From Algoriella xinjiangensis (GTDB taxonomy: Bacteria > Bacteroidota > Bacteroidia > Flavobacteriales > Weeksellaceae): a stretch of DNA of 64,000 nucleotides. A program made the translations under genes and the position numbers. Where the stretch lies: the NCBI RefSeq assembly GCF_900115015.1, contig NZ_FOUZ01000002.1, forward strand, positions 124,001-188,000, read 5' to 3'. The notes below the pieces were generated by a model that searched no databases, had not been told where the DNA came from, and saw only the letters and a list, made by a program, of their open reading frames with translations. Every line of letters begins with the position of its first letter. Within the stretch, counting starts at the first letter, position 1. Positions 1-8,505 of this stretch are shown one piece after another.

Positions 1-758
1 AGTTTTTGATTAATCAATTCAATAAATAATTCTTCATCTTTTGGCCAAGAACTTCCAACTACAATTAATTTAGAATTTGCTTTAAAATGATCCATGAAAT
101 CCAATTGATTATTTTGATGAATAATCTGTTTTACACGATCAAAACGCGTGTCGCCAGCAATTGTACTTTGCGAAATATGAATAGAATCTAATAACATTTT
201 TGACTTTTTATTCTGAATAAAGAAATGATTAATCAAATTTAATTTCTTCGCAAACCAATTATTTCCGTTGTTTTTAAAGAAATTTTGTTTTTCTCTAAAA
301 ATTGCAGAAACAACAATTGTCGGAATATTTTGTTGATGTAATTCGCTAATCAAATTAAACCAATATTCGTATTTGACTAAAATTAAAATCTCGGGATGTA
401 GAATTTTAATCAACTTTTTTGCATTAGATTTTGTGTCCAAAGGCAAATAAAAAATAAGATCTGCACCTTGATAATTTTTACGAATTTCGTAACCTGATGG
501 CGAAAAAAATGAAACGGCAATTTTATGTTCTGGATAGTTTTCGCGTAAAGCTTCAATCACAGGACGACCTTGCTCAAACTCGCCTAATGAAGAACAATGT
601 ACCCATAAAACTTTATCAGTTTTAGATAATTTAGAAGCTATTTTTTCTTCCCAGTTTTTTCTTCCATCAACCCAAAGTTTTGCTTTTTCATTAAAATTTG
701 AGGCCAATTTTAGCGCCATTCCGTACGCCTTAATTGAAGTGTTGTAAAATCCTTGCAC
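1..758 (-). CDS. waaA: 3-deoxy-D-manno-octulosonic acid (Kdo) transferase, 3' end outside window
   Basis: This enzyme transfers Kdo from CMP-Kdo to lipid A at the inner membrane, the first step of LPS core assembly. The reverse strand is open to the window edge. The readable N-terminal part has an NEKAKLWVDGRKNW block, a VLWVHCSSLGEFEQGRPVI block and the acceptor-domain phrase SFFSPSGYE, all typical of the WaaA/KdtA family (GT30). The C-terminal GT-B half lies outside the window. An ATG sits at 719, but a GTG at 758 adds residues (GFYNTSIKAYGMALKLASNF) that resemble the usual WaaA N-terminus (FLYN...LY...IRIASLFN), so I prefer GTG. A TAACTTTG -7 box lies only 7 bases upstream of that GTG, so the mRNA may be nearly leaderless. 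If the ATG is used instead, the leader is about 40 bases. It is divergent from the aminotransferase gene at 858. Confidence 0.88.
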   Translation of the reverse strand, partial: MQGFYNTSIKAYGMALKLASNFNEKAKLWVDGRKNWEEKIASKLSKTDKVLWVHCSSLGEFEQGRPVIEALRENYPEHKIAVSFFSPSGYEIRKNYQGADLIFYLPLDTKSNAKKLIKILHPEILILVKYEYWFNLISELHQQNIPTIVVSAIFREKQNFFKNNGNNWFAKKLNLINHFFIQNKKSKMLLDSIHISQSTIAGDTRFDRVKQIIHQNNQLDFMDHFKANSKLIVVGSSWPKDEELFIELINQK

Positions 759-765
759 AATCTTG

Positions 766-773
766 CAAAGTTA
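766..773 (-). promoter_or_regulatory. Bacteroidota -7 box upstream of waaA
   Basis: TAACTTTG on the minus strand matches the -7 consensus TAnnTTTG. No clear -33 TTTG is visible. It ends 7 bases before the preferred GTG start, which would put the transcription start at or next to the start codon. Confidence 0.45.
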
Positions 774-797
774 AAAATTTAGATTTAGCTTTTTTTG

Positions 798-805
798 TAC
801 ATTTG
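798..805 (+). promoter_or_regulatory. -7 box for the aminotransferase gene
   Basis: TACATTTG fits TAnnTTTG and implies a leader of about 45 bases before the ATG at 858. The -33 region is not well conserved. Confidence 0.45.
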
Positions 806-857
806 TGGTAATAATAACGACTTTTTTTAGTTTGTTGATTTATAGATTCATTAAGAC

Positions 858-1973
858 ATGAAAAAAATACAAATGGTTGACTTACAAAGTCAATACCAAA
901 AAATAAAAGATGATGTAGACGCGGCAATCTTAAATGTTTTAGATTCGGCAGCATTTGTAAATGGTCCGGAAGTAAAACAATTTGAAACTGAATTGCAAGA
1001 ATACTTAAATGTAAAACACGTTATTCCTTGTGGAAACGGTACAGATGCGTTACAAATTGCATTGATGGCTTTAGGTTTAGAGCCAGGTGATGAGGTAATT
1101 ACTGCAGATTTTACATTTGCGGCAACTGTAGAGGTAATTGATTTATTAAAGTTAAGTTCTATTTTGGTTGATGTAGATTATGATACATTTACAGTAGATA
1201 CGGATAAATTAAAAGCTGCTATTACACCAAAAACAAAAGCAATTATTCCAGTTCATTTATTTGGACAATGTTCAAATATGGACGAGATTATGGCAATTGC
1301 AAAAGAACATAATTTATATGTTATAGAAGATACAGCGCAAGCTATTGGAGCAGATTACAAAGGTAAAAAAGCTGGTACAATAGGAGATATTGGTTGTACA
1401 TCTTTCTTTCCATCTAAAAACTTAGGTTGTTATGGTGACGGAGGAGCAATTTTTACAAATGATGATGATATTGCACATCGTTTACGCGGAATTGTAAACC
1501 ATGGTATGTACAAACGTTATTATCATGATGAAGTAGGAGTTAACTCTCGTTTAGATTCTGTTCAAGCAGCAGTTTTACGTCGTAAATTACCTTTATTAAA
1601 CGATTATAATGCAGCGCGTAATGCAGCGGCTGCAGCTTATACAGAAGCTTTTGAAGATATTGATGAGTTATTAACACCTGTAAAAGGTGATGATACAACA
1701 CATGTATTTCATCAATATACATTGCGTGTTACAAACGGAAAACGTAATGAATTACAAGCATTTTTAACTGGAAAAGATATTCCTGCAATGATTTATTATC
1801 CAGTGCCATTGCGCAAACAAAAAGCGTATGATAACGGACATTATAATGATGCAGATTTCCCGAATACAAACAAATTGGTAGAAGAAGTAATGTCTTTACC
1901 AATGCATACAGAATTAGATGATGAGCAATTAACTTATATTACATCTGCTGTAAGAGAATTTTTTGGTAAATAA
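858..1973 (+). CDS. DegT/DnrJ/EryC1/StrS family PLP-dependent sugar aminotransferase
   Basis: Predicted to move an amino group to a nucleotide-linked keto-sugar, giving an amino sugar for LPS, O-antigen or other surface glycan. The 371-residue length is normal for the family. Visible family blocks are the N-terminal MVDLQSQY, CGNGTDALQIALMAL (cofactor phosphate binding), IEDTAQAIGA, and FFPSKNLGCYGDGGA, in which Lys187 should form the Schiff base with pyridoxal phosphate. It resembles WbpE-type UDP-3-keto-GlcNAcA aminotransferases, but the exact sugar cannot be fixed from sequence. A strong terminator follows, so it looks monocistronic. It lies between waaA and galE, which supports a role in surface polysaccharide synthesis. 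Confidence 0.9.
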   Translation: MKKIQMVDLQSQYQKIKDDVDAAILNVLDSAAFVNGPEVKQFETELQEYLNVKHVIPCGNGTDALQIALMALGLEPGDEVITADFTFAATVEVIDLLKLSSILVDVDYDTFTVDTDKLKAAITPKTKAIIPVHLFGQCSNMDEIMAIAKEHNLYVIEDTAQAIGADYKGKKAGTIGDIGCTSFFPSKNLGCYGDGGAIFTNDDDIAHRLRGIVNHGMYKRYYHDEVGVNSRLDSVQAAVLRRKLPLLNDYNAARNAAAAAYTEAFEDIDELLTPVKGDDTTHVFHQYTLRVTNGKRNELQAFLTGKDIPAMIYYPVPLRKQKAYDNGHYNDADFPNTNKLVEEVMSLPMHTELDDEQLTYITSAVREFFGK

Positions 1974-1994
1974 TATTATTCAATAAATAGATAT

Positions 1995-2026
1995 AAAAAG
2001 CTTCTGAATGTTTCAGAAGCTTTTTT
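1995..2026 (+). terminator. Rho-independent terminator after the aminotransferase gene
   Basis: A stem of AAAGCTTCTGAA pairs with its complement around a two-base loop, followed by a run of T. Confidence 0.85.
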
Positions 2027-2033
2027 ATTTTCC

Positions 2034-2041
2034 TAAATTTG
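2034..2041 (+). promoter_or_regulatory. -7 box for galE
   Basis: TAAATTTG matches the TAnnTTTG consensus. A TTTC 19 bases upstream (inside the preceding terminator stem) could serve as a weak -33. The predicted leader is about 25 bases. Confidence 0.5.
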
Positions 2042-2072
2042 AAGTACAATCAAAAGGCTTTAAAAATAGATA

Positions 2073-3086
2073 ATGAGTAAAATATTAGTAACAGGAGGTT
2101 TAGGATATATTGGTTCGCATACAGTTGTAGCATTGCAAAATGCAGGTTACGAAGTTGTAATTATTGATGATTTATCAAACACAGATATAGATTTTTTGGA
2201 TAGAATAACATCTATCACGAATATCAAACCAACTTATTTTGAAATTGATTTAAAGAATCAAGAAAAGGTAAACGAGTTTTTTCAACAAAATAAAGTTGAT
2301 GGTATTATTCATTTCGCAGCATATAAAGCTGTTGGCGAATCGGTAGAAAAACCATTGATGTATTATCGTAATAATTTGGTTGGTTTATTAAATGTTTTGG
2401 ATGCGATGAAAGATTTTGATACGGATAATATCATTTTCAGTTCATCTTGTACAGTGTATGGACAGGCAGATAAGATGCCAATTGACGAAAAAACACCATT
2501 AAAGAAACCTGAATCACCATACGGAAAAACGAAACAAATGGGCGAAGAAATTCTAGAAGATTTTTCTTCAGCATTTGATAAAAATGTAATTTGTTTACGC
2601 TATTTTAATCCAGTAGGAGCACATCAAACTGCAAAAATTGGAGAATTACCAAAAGGTGTTCCTAATAATTTAATTCCGTACGTAACGCAAACTGCGGCTG
2701 GTATTCGCGAGACTTTGTCTGTTTGGGGAGATGATTATCCGACAAGAGATGGAACTGCAATTCGTGATTATATTGATGTAAATGATTTGGCTGATGCACA
2801 CGTAAAAGCAATTAATCGTTTGGTTGAGAAGAAAAATAAATCAAAGTTAGAGTTTTTTAATCTTGGTACAGGAACGGGTTCTACGGTTTTAGAAGTTGTA
2901 AATGCGTTTGAGAATGCAAATTATTTAAAACTAAATTATCAAATAAAAGAGCGTCGCGCAGGTGATATTATTGAAGCGTATGCGGATAATTCTTTTGCAG
3001 AAAACGAACTTGGTTGGCAACCAAAAACTACGCTTGCCGAAAGTATGCGAACAGCTTGGGAATGGCAAAAAGGATTAGAAAAATAG
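2073..3086 (+). CDS. galE: UDP-glucose 4-epimerase
   Basis: Interconverts UDP-glucose and UDP-galactose in the cytoplasm, feeding galactose use and surface glycan synthesis. This is an extended SDR protein of 337 residues, the usual GalE length. The NAD-binding GGLGYIG motif is at residues 8-14, the catalytic serine/threonine region is SSSCTVYG, and Tyr150 and Lys154 form the YGKTK catalytic pair. FNPVGAH and RDGTAIRDYIDVNDLA are characteristic GalE phrases. The Nudix gene starts 3 bases after its stop, so the two are probably co-transcribed. The ATG start is close behind a TAAATTTG promoter box. Confidence 0.95.
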   Translation: MSKILVTGGLGYIGSHTVVALQNAGYEVVIIDDLSNTDIDFLDRITSITNIKPTYFEIDLKNQEKVNEFFQQNKVDGIIHFAAYKAVGESVEKPLMYYRNNLVGLLNVLDAMKDFDTDNIIFSSSCTVYGQADKMPIDEKTPLKKPESPYGKTKQMGEEILEDFSSAFDKNVICLRYFNPVGAHQTAKIGELPKGVPNNLIPYVTQTAAGIRETLSVWGDDYPTRDGTAIRDYIDVNDLADAHVKAINRLVEKKNKSKLEFFNLGTGTGSTVLEVVNAFENANYLKLNYQIKERRAGDIIEAYADNSFAENELGWQPKTTLAESMRTAWEWQKGLEK

Positions 3087-3089
3087 AAA

Positions 3090-3494
3090 ATGATTCAACT
3101 ACCAACAGTAGGTTTATTGGTGATTAAAGAGAATAAACTTTTGTTAACATATAGTCGAAACAAAAAAGCGTGGTATTTGCCAGGTGGAAAAATAGATGAT
3201 AGCGAAACTTCACTATCGGCGCTTGTTCGAGAGATTAAAGAAGAATTGAGTTTAGATTTAATCGAAGAAAATTTAAACTATTATTGTCACATTACTGCCG
3301 AAGCGTTTGGCGAAAATAATTTGTTGATGGAACAAGATTGTTATTTGTACCAACTTAACGAAGAAATAAAACCAACCAACGAAATAGAAGCGGTAAACTA
3401 TTTTAGTTTTGATGACTATTTAAAAGAAGAAATACAAGTAATTGGCGTAATCAAAGTTTTTGAAAACTTAAAAAAAGACAATTTACTGCATTAA
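3090..3494 (+). CDS. Nudix hydrolase
   Basis: Member of the Nudix superfamily, which cleaves nucleoside diphosphates linked to another moiety. The 134-residue protein is a single Nudix domain. The Nudix box runs from Gly33 (GKIDDSE) to REIKEELSL (47-55) and keeps the metal-binding REhxEE core, with Ser in place of the usual second Gly. The substrate cannot be told. It follows galE by 3 bases, so it is probably in its operon; a housekeeping or nucleotide-sugar substrate is possible but not shown. Confidence 0.88.
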   Translation: MIQLPTVGLLVIKENKLLLTYSRNKKAWYLPGGKIDDSETSLSALVREIKEELSLDLIEENLNYYCHITAEAFGENNLLMEQDCYLYQLNEEIKPTNEIEAVNYFSFDDYLKEEIQVIGVIKVFENLKKDNLLH

Positions 3495-3510
3495 AATAAT
3501 TTCAAAAATA

Positions 3511-3545
3511 AAAAGCAATCTCAATTAAGAAGATTGCTTTTTTGT
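3511..3545. terminator. Bidirectional terminator between the Nudix and NlpE-like genes
   Basis: AAAAGCAATCT pairs with AGATTGCTTTT around a nine-base loop, with A/T runs on both sides. It serves two converging genes. Confidence 0.85.
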
Positions 3546-3550
3546 TTTTA

Positions 3551-4000
3551 TTATTTTACTTTTTTCAAGATGTATTTATCTTTCAAATTTCCTGTAATTT
3601 CTTTTGCTTCTTGATCTAAAACTTTCAAGCGATTTTCTTCAACTTTTAAGACCAATGGACTAATGTTAGAATTTAAATATAAAATACTACCAGAAGCATC
3701 CCATTTGTAAAAACCTTCGTCCTGGTAAACCGTTTCTTTTCCTAAATATTCTTGCTCAATAAAAAAGTTTCCATCTTTTTTCAATTCAACACTATATTTT
3801 ATTCCTTCGCAATCTGCACAAGGCAACGTACCAACGTAATTTCCTGCCCAATCCAAAGAGTTCATCGCATTATGTTCTTTAGCTTCTGCAGCAACTTCTG
3901 CTTTGGTTTCAGTTTTATTTTCTTCGTTTTGCACACCTTTTGATTGGCAAGAAAATAATAAAATAGATGCGAAAATACTCGCAAAAATAGATCTTTTCAT
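3551..4000 (-). CDS. NlpE N-terminal domain lipoprotein
   Basis: Small lipoprotein of 149 residues. The signal peptide ends in the lipobox LLFSC, with Cys18 as the lipidated residue. After an acidic/lysine-rich linker comes an NlpE-N-type domain: WAGNYVGTLPCADCEGI with the CxxC pair, then a beta-rich stretch ending in a YILKK-type strand. In enterobacteria NlpE is an outer-membrane sensor linked to copper and adhesion stress through Cpx. Bacteroidota carry many short NlpE-N proteins whose role is not established, so no signalling role is claimed. It is monocistronic, convergent with galE-nudix and divergent from ogt. Confidence 0.8.
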   Translation of the reverse strand: MKRSIFASIFASILLFSCQSKGVQNEENKTETKAEVAAEAKEHNAMNSLDWAGNYVGTLPCADCEGIKYSVELKKDGNFFIEQEYLGKETVYQDEGFYKWDASGSILYLNSNISPLVLKVEENRLKVLDQEAKEITGNLKDKYILKKVK

Positions 4001-4085
4001 CAGTAGAATTTATGATATTTTTAACAACAATATTGATGCCAAATAACGGATATATTTTTCTAACTTTCAATTAAAATTTAATAAA

Positions 4086-4595
4086 ATGTTCAGCTCAAAA
4101 AATATTACAACTCCAATAGGAGAAATGCTTGCAATACGAACAGAAAAAGGACTTTGTTTGCTGGAGTTTTTGGATGGTAAAACAACCGAAAAACAATTGA
4201 AAGAATTAGGTGATATAGATGAAATAATAGAAGCAGAGAATGATATTTTATTAAATAATTTAGAACAAGAATTGAAATTATATTTTGAAGGAAATTTAAA
4301 AGAATTTAAAACACCAATTGATTTTATCGGAACTGATTTTCAGAAAAAAGTTTGGGAAGAATTGGTTAAAATTCCTTTCGGTGAAACACGATCATACAAA
4401 GCACAGTCAATTGCAGTTGGCGATATTTTAGCGATAAGAGCTGTTGCAAATGCAAATGGTAAAAACAAAATTTCTATTTTGGTCCCATGTCATCGTGTTA
4501 TTGGCTCGGACGGTTCGTTAACTGGTTTTGCGGGTGGAAAACATAGAAAACAGTTTTTGTTAGAGTTAGAATCTAATCAAATTCAGCTTTTTTAA
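4086..4595 (+). CDS. ogt: Methylated-DNA--[protein]-cysteine S-methyltransferase
   Basis: Suicide DNA repair enzyme that takes the alkyl group from O6-alkylguanine onto its own cysteine. It has 169 residues, with an N-terminal ribonuclease-like domain and the C-terminal DNA-binding domain. The active-site motif VPCHRVIG holds acceptor Cys135, preceded by the winged-helix block IPFGETRSY and the NANGKNK loop. There is no AraC-type regulatory half, so this is the Ogt/MGMT form, not Ada. It is divergent from the NlpE-like gene. Confidence 0.93.
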   Translation: MFSSKNITTPIGEMLAIRTEKGLCLLEFLDGKTTEKQLKELGDIDEIIEAENDILLNNLEQELKLYFEGNLKEFKTPIDFIGTDFQKKVWEELVKIPFGETRSYKAQSIAVGDILAIRAVANANGKNKISILVPCHRVIGSDGSLTGFAGGKHRKQFLLELESNQIQLF

Positions 4596-4684
4596 AAGTA
4601 TAATCAATACAATATTTTCTATCATTGTATCGTATAAAAACTTCAAAAAAATAATTGTAAATTAGCCAATCAGAAAAGTAACGT

Positions 4685-5554
4685 ATGAGTGTTGAGTTAA
4701 GACCGGACGGAAGAGTTAAAAAACCAGAATGGTTACGCGTAAAATTACCAACTGGGAAAAAACATAGAGAACTAAGAGGCTTAGTTGATAAATATAAATT
4801 GAATACCATTTGCCAAAGTGGAAGTTGTCCTAATATGGGCGAATGTTGGGGCGAAGGAACTGCAACATTTATGATTTTGGGAAATGTGTGTACACGTTCG
4901 TGTGGTTTTTGTGGTGTAAAAACAGGTCGTCCAGAACAAGTGGATTGGGCTGAGCCAGAAAAAGTGGCGCGTTCTATCAAATTAATGCAAATAAAACATG
5001 CTGTTTTAACTTCGGTTGACCGTGATGATTTAAAAGATATGGGTTCTATTATTTGGGCAGAAACAATTCATGCAGTGCGCAGAATTAGTCCAGGTACAAC
5101 AATGGAAACATTGATTCCGGATTTTCAAGGAATGGAAAAACATATTGATCGTATTATCGCAGCTGGTCCAGAAGTACTTTCTCATAATATGGAAACGGTT
5201 CGTCGTTTAACGCGCGAAGTTCGTATACAAGCCAAATATGATCGTAGTTTAGAGGTTTTACGTTATGCAAAAGAAGCAGGACAACCTCGTACAAAAACAG
5301 GAATTATGTTAGGACTTGGAGAGTTTGAAGATGAGGTTTTCGAAACAATTCAAGAAGTAGCAAACGCAAATGTAGATGTTATTACAATTGGTCAATATTT
5401 ACAACCAACAAAAAAACATTTACCATTAAAAGAATTTATTACGCCAGAGCAATTTAAGAAATACGAAGATTTTGCAAAAGGTTTAGGTTTCCGTCATGTA
5501 GAATCAGGACCATTGGTTCGTTCTTCTTATCATGCAGAAAAACATATTCACTAA
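4685..5554 (+). CDS. lipA: Lipoyl synthase
   Basis: Radical-SAM enzyme that inserts two sulfurs into protein-bound octanoyl groups to make the lipoyl cofactor of 2-oxoacid dehydrogenases and the glycine cleavage system. The auxiliary [4Fe-4S] cluster motif CX4CX5C is at Cys43, Cys48 and Cys54. The radical-SAM CX3CX2C motif is at Cys69, Cys73 and Cys76. The C-terminal RSSYHAEKH motif supplies the serine ligand of the auxiliary cluster. Its 289 residues are a normal length. The gene is flanked by ogt and a terminator and appears monocistronic; lipB is not in the window. Confidence 0.96.
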   Translation: MSVELRPDGRVKKPEWLRVKLPTGKKHRELRGLVDKYKLNTICQSGSCPNMGECWGEGTATFMILGNVCTRSCGFCGVKTGRPEQVDWAEPEKVARSIKLMQIKHAVLTSVDRDDLKDMGSIIWAETIHAVRRISPGTTMETLIPDFQGMEKHIDRIIAAGPEVLSHNMETVRRLTREVRIQAKYDRSLEVLRYAKEAGQPRTKTGIMLGLGEFEDEVFETIQEVANANVDVITIGQYLQPTKKHLPLKEFITPEQFKKYEDFAKGLGFRHVESGPLVRSSYHAEKHIH

Positions 5555-5580
5555 AGAGAAAAAAAAAAATTAAACAATAA

Positions 5581-5617
5581 TAAAAAAAGAGATGCAGTTT
5601 TTGTGTCTCTTTTTTTT
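5581..5617 (+). terminator. Terminator after lipA
   Basis: An AAAAAAGAGA/TCTCTTTTTT stem, with imperfect pairing near the loop, is followed by T residues. Confidence 0.7.
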
Positions 5618-5642
5618 ATATTTAATTCTAAATTAAACTACT

Positions 5643-6422
5643 ATGAAAAATTTATTGTATTTGATATTATTGTTCTCCATTTCTGCAAAAGCACAGATTT
5701 ATGAAGTATTGGTTGATACAAAACATCAAACTATATATTCAGAAAAAGGATTAGAATTTTTTAATGAAATAAAAGAAGTAGATGCAAGAAAATGGAATAT
5801 CGAACAAAATTCGAATCCACCAGTTCTTAATTTTAAAATTATAGCAGATAAAAACAATTTGAACATTTCAGAATTAGATAAAATCAATAATTCACAAGAA
5901 AATACAGGTTCAATAAAAAAGTCTGTTCCTAATTTGCCTTTTGGTTTTAGTGCGGTTAATTATAAAGATGCATTTGCACTAAGACCTGTTGATGTTTATG
6001 GCAAAAAATATATAGAAAAAGCAGAATTAAAAGAATTAGATTGGAAAATCGAGAATGAATTTAAAGAAATTTTAGGCTATAAAGTTCAAAAAGCAACTTC
6101 AAAATATCAAAATTTTGATGTAATTATTTGGTTTACGAAAGATATAAAGCTGAATTTTATGCCTGCATATAATATAAAACCAATTGATGGATTTGTTTTG
6201 GAAATGCAATATGTAATAGAAAATGAGAGTGGAAAAATGTTGAATACAATTTACGTAACTTCATTAAAAGAAATAAAAAAATATACGTTTAAATCTCCTA
6301 TAGCGGAATTAGGAAAGAAAAATAATATTGTATCTTCTGATGAATTAGATAAAATTTACGAAGAAGCCAACAAAAAACGAAACGAAATGTATAACCAAGA
6401 TAATGGCGTAGATAAAAAATAA
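5643..6422 (+). CDS. GLPGLI-like secreted protein, first of a tandem pair
   Basis: Secreted protein of 259 residues with a signal peptide (hydrophobic residues 4-13, cleavage after KAQ near residue 18). It resembles the GLPGLI family (TIGR01200), a Bacteroidota family of unknown function. The landmark near the C-terminal third is degenerate here (PIDGFVLEM). The YGKKY and ILGYKVQKAT phrases are typical of the family, as is the lysine-rich tail EANKKRNEMY. The next gene starts 2 bases after the stop and has the same layout and the same last residues (NGVDKK), so the pair arose by duplication. Function is unknown; location is probably periplasm or outside. Confidence 0.7.
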   Translation: MKNLLYLILLFSISAKAQIYEVLVDTKHQTIYSEKGLEFFNEIKEVDARKWNIEQNSNPPVLNFKIIADKNNLNISELDKINNSQENTGSIKKSVPNLPFGFSAVNYKDAFALRPVDVYGKKYIEKAELKELDWKIENEFKEILGYKVQKATSKYQNFDVIIWFTKDIKLNFMPAYNIKPIDGFVLEMQYVIENESGKMLNTIYVTSLKEIKKYTFKSPIAELGKKNNIVSSDELDKIYEEANKKRNEMYNQDNGVDKK

Positions 6423-6424
6423 GT

Positions 6425-7189
6425 ATGAAAAAATTAATAGCACTATTACTCTTCATCTCAACTTTTGCAAAAGCACAGATTTATGAAGTAGAATATGAAA
6501 CTCATGTAAGTTATATCTATAACGAAAAAGGGATAGAAGAATTAAAACAATCTGAACCAAATGTTATCGAGCGTAGTAAAACTATAGAAGCAAATACTAA
6601 TCCGTCAAAAGAATATTTTCGTTTCATTTTTAACGAGAAAGAAGCTAATGTATCTTACATTAAAAAAGTAACTAATGGACAAGGAGAAATTGCCCGTTTT
6701 ATTATGGTTCCAACAAATTTTAACATGAATTATAGTTATTTTGATTTTGAAAAAAATACGTATTTAGAAGAACGAGATTTATATGGAAAAAAGTTTTTAA
6801 TTGAGAATAATTTTAAACAATTAGAGTTTATTGATACCGGAAAAACAAAGACTATATTGGGCTATTTAACTAAAGAGGCGACTTATTCTAAAGATAATTT
6901 CAAAATTGCGGTTTGGTATGCGCCAGATTTCAAAAAGAATTATAATGTGGATATTTATACAGGAGTAAATGGATTAATTTTAGAAGAAACAATTCTCGAA
7001 ACTTATGATAAAGGAGATAGAATTACTAAAATTGAAGCCATAAAAATAAAAGAAATTAAGAAAACAAAAATCTTAAAACCTACCAAAGGAGAAAAAGTTA
7101 CGGATCAAGAATTTAACGTTATTATGAAAGAGGTTAACAAAAAACGAGACGAATTGTACGAACAAACGAATGGTGTAGATAAAAAATAA
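6425..7189 (+). CDS. GLPGLI-like secreted protein, second of a tandem pair
   Basis: Paralogue of the preceding gene, 254 residues. Its signal peptide shares the FAKAQIYEVE-type cleavage region. The GLPGLI landmark is closer to consensus here (GVNGLILEE), supporting the family assignment for both. Shared blocks are LYGKKFLIEN, ILGYLTKEAT, VWYAPDFKKNYN and the C-terminal EVNKKRDELYEQTNGVDKK. Lying 2 bases from its partner, it is almost certainly in the same transcript and is followed by a terminator. The two could form a complex or be diverged copies with separate ligands; nothing in the sequence decides. Confidence 0.72.
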   Translation: MKKLIALLLFISTFAKAQIYEVEYETHVSYIYNEKGIEELKQSEPNVIERSKTIEANTNPSKEYFRFIFNEKEANVSYIKKVTNGQGEIARFIMVPTNFNMNYSYFDFEKNTYLEERDLYGKKFLIENNFKQLEFIDTGKTKTILGYLTKEATYSKDNFKIAVWYAPDFKKNYNVDIYTGVNGLILEETILETYDKGDRITKIEAIKIKEIKKTKILKPTKGEKVTDQEFNVIMKEVNKKRDELYEQTNGVDKK

Positions 7190-7211
7190 AGAAACTTAAA
7201 ATCATAAATAG

Positions 7212-7242
7212 AACTTGCTTAACTTTAAGCAAGTTTTTTATT
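7212..7242 (+). terminator. Terminator after the GLPGLI-like pair
   Basis: AACTTGCTTA (7212-7221) pairs perfectly with TAAGCAAGTT (7226-7235) around a four-base loop, then a T run. It ends just before the cinA start. Confidence 0.88.
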
Positions 7243-7245
7243 TTT

Positions 7246-8505
7246 ATGAAAATTAATGCAACTATTTTAACTATTGGCGACGAAATTTTAATCGGACAAA
7301 TTGTTGATACAAATTCAGCATTTATTGCCAAACAACTCAATACAATTGGAATTGAAGTGGAAGAGATTTTATCTGTAAAAGATGAATTTCAAACAATTAT
7401 GGAAGGCTTTGGAAGAGGTATTTCTAAAGCTGATTTGGTGATTGTAACAGGAGGTTTGGGACCAACGAAAGATGATAAAACAAAAGCTGCACTTTGCAAA
7501 TTTTTGGGTTGTGATTTGGTTCGAGAAGAAAAAGTAATTCAAAATATCATGCGATTATTTGAAGAACGTGGTTATAAACGCGAATTAAATAATCTGAATC
7601 AAGATCAAGCATTAATTCCAGAAAAATCTACTTTTATTCAAAATAAATTTGGGACTGCGCCTTGCCTTTGGACGAAGATTGATGATAAAATTATCATTAA
7701 TTTACCTGGCGTTCCTTTTGAAATGAAAGGTTTGATGCGTGATGAAATTATTCCACGATTAAAAAATCAATTCAAATCAGATGAAATTGTTCATCGCGAT
7801 ATTTTGATTAGCGGCATTCCCGAGAGTGATTTGGCAATTTTGATAGAAGATTGGGAAAATCAATTACCCGAATTTATTCATTTGGCTTATTTACCAAATC
7901 GCACGTCAATTGATTTGCGTTTTACTGCTTCGGGCGAAAATAGAAATGACTTAGAAAATATAATTCAGCAAGAAATTGATAGCTTAAAATTAATTGCTGG
8001 TGAATATATTGTCGCCGAAAATTCAGGAAATATTGTTGAGGTTTTGAAAGATATTTTACTTCAAAAAAAGCTAACAATTTCTACAGCAGAAAGTTGTACA
8101 GGCGGTTCTGTCGCAAGTTTATTAACATCAATTAGTGGAAGTTCTACTTATTTTGTAGGAAGTGTAGTTTCGTATGCAACACATGTAAAAACAACTGTTT
8201 TAGGCGTAAATCCATCTATTATAAATCAATTTTCAGTCGTTTCAGAAGAAGTTGCAATGCAAATGTCAAAAGGAGTTTTAAAAGTCTTGAATTCTTCTTT
8301 AGCCGTTTCTACAACGGGAGTTGCTGGGCCAACTAGAGGCGAAGATAGTCAAGAAATTGGAACATGCTGGATTGCTGTTACAAACGGAAATACGACATTA
8401 ACGAAGAAGTTTTTTTATCCGTATTTGGATCGTGAAGATTTTATAAAAATAATTTCTAATAATGCATTGAATTTGGTTGTTCAGTTTGTAAAAGAAAATT
8501 ATTAA
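7246..8505 (+). CDS. cinA: CinA family protein, nicotinamide-nucleotide amidohydrolase
   Basis: Two-domain protein of 419 residues. The N-terminal half (about 1-170) is the MoCF/COG1058 domain with TIGDEILIGQIVDTNS and VTGGLGPTKDDKTK, similar to ADP-ribose pyrophosphatases. The C-terminal part (from about 265) is the CinA/PncC domain with the AESCTGG motif and STTGVAGP, which deamidates NMN to nicotinate mononucleotide in pyridine nucleotide salvage. The name comes from competence induction in other bacteria; no competence genes are seen here. The start ATG lies a few bases after a terminator, so its promoter may overlap or precede that terminator. Confidence 0.93.
   Translation: MKINATILTIGDEILIGQIVDTNSAFIAKQLNTIGIEVEEILSVKDEFQTIMEGFGRGISKADLVIVTGGLGPTKDDKTKAALCKFLGCDLVREEKVIQNIMRLFEERGYKRELNNLNQDQALIPEKSTFIQNKFGTAPCLWTKIDDKIIINLPGVPFEMKGLMRDEIIPRLKNQFKSDEIVHRDILISGIPESDLAILIEDWENQLPEFIHLAYLPNRTSIDLRFTASGENRNDLENIIQQEIDSLKLIAGEYIVAENSGNIVEVLKDILLQKKLTISTAESCTGGSVASLLTSISGSSTYFVGSVVSYATHVKTTVLGVNPSIINQFSVVSEEVAMQMSKGVLKVLNSSLAVSTTGVAGPTRGEDSQEIGTCWIAVTNGNTTLTKKFFYPYLDREDFIKIISNNALNLVVQFVKENY

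Noticed and set aside
730-954. Minus-strand open frame of 74 codons over the waaA/aminotransferase promoter region
   Set aside because: It overlaps both divergent promoters and the start of a clear aminotransferase gene; the translation is low-complexity.
4573-4980. Minus-strand open frame of 135 codons over lipA
   Set aside because: Antisense to the lipA cluster-binding motifs; no family resemblance.
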